From Gemmatimonadota bacterium (GTDB taxonomy: Bacteria > Gemmatimonadota > Gemmatimonadetes > Longimicrobiales > Gaopeijiaceae), in NCBI GenBank assembly GCA_018678395.1, contig JAHHMJ010000129.1, positions 1 through 6,307 on the forward strand: 6,307 nucleotides of DNA, in the 5' to 3' direction. Below, one piece after another: positions 6,094 through 6,307 of the stretch (the stretch's first letter is position 1; every line of letters begins with the position of its first letter). The notes under the pieces are model-generated. The model was given only the letters and a program-made list of their open reading frames with translations, did not search any database and was not told the DNA's origin. A program made the position numbers and the translations under genes.

Positions 6094-6307
6094 CCTCGGC
6101 CTCCTCGGCCAGCGCCGCCCGACGGGAGAGCCGGAGCCGGCCCTTCTCGTCGATCGACAGCAGCTTCACCCGGGTGATGTCGCCCTTCTTCAGGACATCC
6201 TCGGTCTGCGCGACACGGCCCTCGGCGAGCTCGGAGATGTGGCAGAGCCCCTCGACCCCGGGGAGGATCTCGATGAAGGCGCCGAAGGTGGTCGTGTTCT
6301 TGACCGG
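6047..6307 (-). CDS. pnp: Polynucleotide phosphorylase, C-terminal S1 domain and tail, cut by window edge
   Basis: The last 86 codons and the TGA are present; the 5' part, with both RNase PH domains and the KH domain, lies to the right of the window. PNPase degrades RNA 3' to 5' using phosphate, yielding nucleoside diphosphates. The visible part is an S1 RNA-binding domain: TTFGAFIEILPGVEGLCHIS (about 6-25), then ELAEGRVAQTEDVLKKGD and a strand ending in GRLRLSRRAAL. The combination 'HISEL...RV...EDVLKxGD...GRxxLSR+A' at a C-terminus is characteristic of PNPase rather than ribosomal protein S1, whose S1 domains are repeated. After the domain comes an acidic Glu/Asp/Gly/Ala tail of about 20 residues; such tails are variable among PNPases. 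The M16 gene begins inside this tail. Confidence 0.9.
   Translation of the reverse strand, partial: PVKNTTTFGAFIEILPGVEGLCHISELAEGRVAQTEDVLKKGDITRVKLLSIDEKGRLRLSRRAALAEEAEGGEAATDGGESGDDA
6100..6106 (-). promoter_or_regulatory. Shine-Dalgarno-like site for the M16 peptidase start
   Basis: The transcript carries GAGGAGG six bases before the GTG at 6091-6093, the same spacing as the mreD and mrdA sites. It is also part of Glu-Glu codons in the acidic pnp tail, so it could be coincidental; it is the main argument for the longest M16 reading frame. Confidence 0.5.

Noticed and set aside
4756..6177. Plus-strand open frame of 473 codons
   Set aside because: It is antisense to the M16 gene and the pnp tail. 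The product shows no family features and reflects codon bias on the other strand.
1..6307. Search for tRNA, CRISPR, mobile element or phage signals
   Set aside because: No cloverleaf, spaced direct repeats, terminal inverted repeats, transposase or integrase motifs were seen; the window is nearly all housekeeping coding sequence.

Overview
All recognisable genes in this GC-rich window lie on the minus strand, so the transcript reads from right (6307) to left (1). In transcription order they are: pnp (3' end only), an M16 zinc peptidase, ald, dut, mreB, mreC, mreD and mrdA (5' end only). Almost every base is coding. The only two non-coding gaps, of about 120 bp each, precede ald and mreB. I see no tRNA, rRNA, CRISPR array, insertion sequence or phage gene.

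Right block (4723-6307): the S1-domain end of polynucleotide phosphorylase, then a two-domain M16 peptidase whose start lies inside the pnp tail. Middle block (3031-4598): alanine dehydrogenase and dUTPase, 2 nt apart. Left block (1-2909): a rod-shape (elongasome) operon mreB-mreC-mreD-mrdA, packed so tightly that mreC/mreD and mreD/mrdA overlap by the same GTGA tetranucleotide, each with GGAGG six bases upstream. These proteins would build lateral wall: MreB filaments on the inner membrane face, MreC and MreD linking them to the periplasmic side, and PBP2 as the transpeptidase. A rodA would be expected next, beyond the left edge.

Organism: a GC-rich bacterium with a full MreBCD-PBP2 elongasome, probably diderm. 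Non-ATG starts are very common: of seven visible starts, five are GTG, one TTG and only ald is ATG. The gene content and order remind me of Gemmatimonadota, but this is an impression from memory and not demonstrated here; other GC-rich phyla remain possible.

The window is mostly a housekeeping region, and I do not see a previously undescribed system. The points most worth a second look are a C-terminal second coiled coil in MreC, hairpins in both intergenic gaps, the repeated overlap/RBS geometry, and the placement of ald-dut between the pnp-M16 pair and the mre operon.
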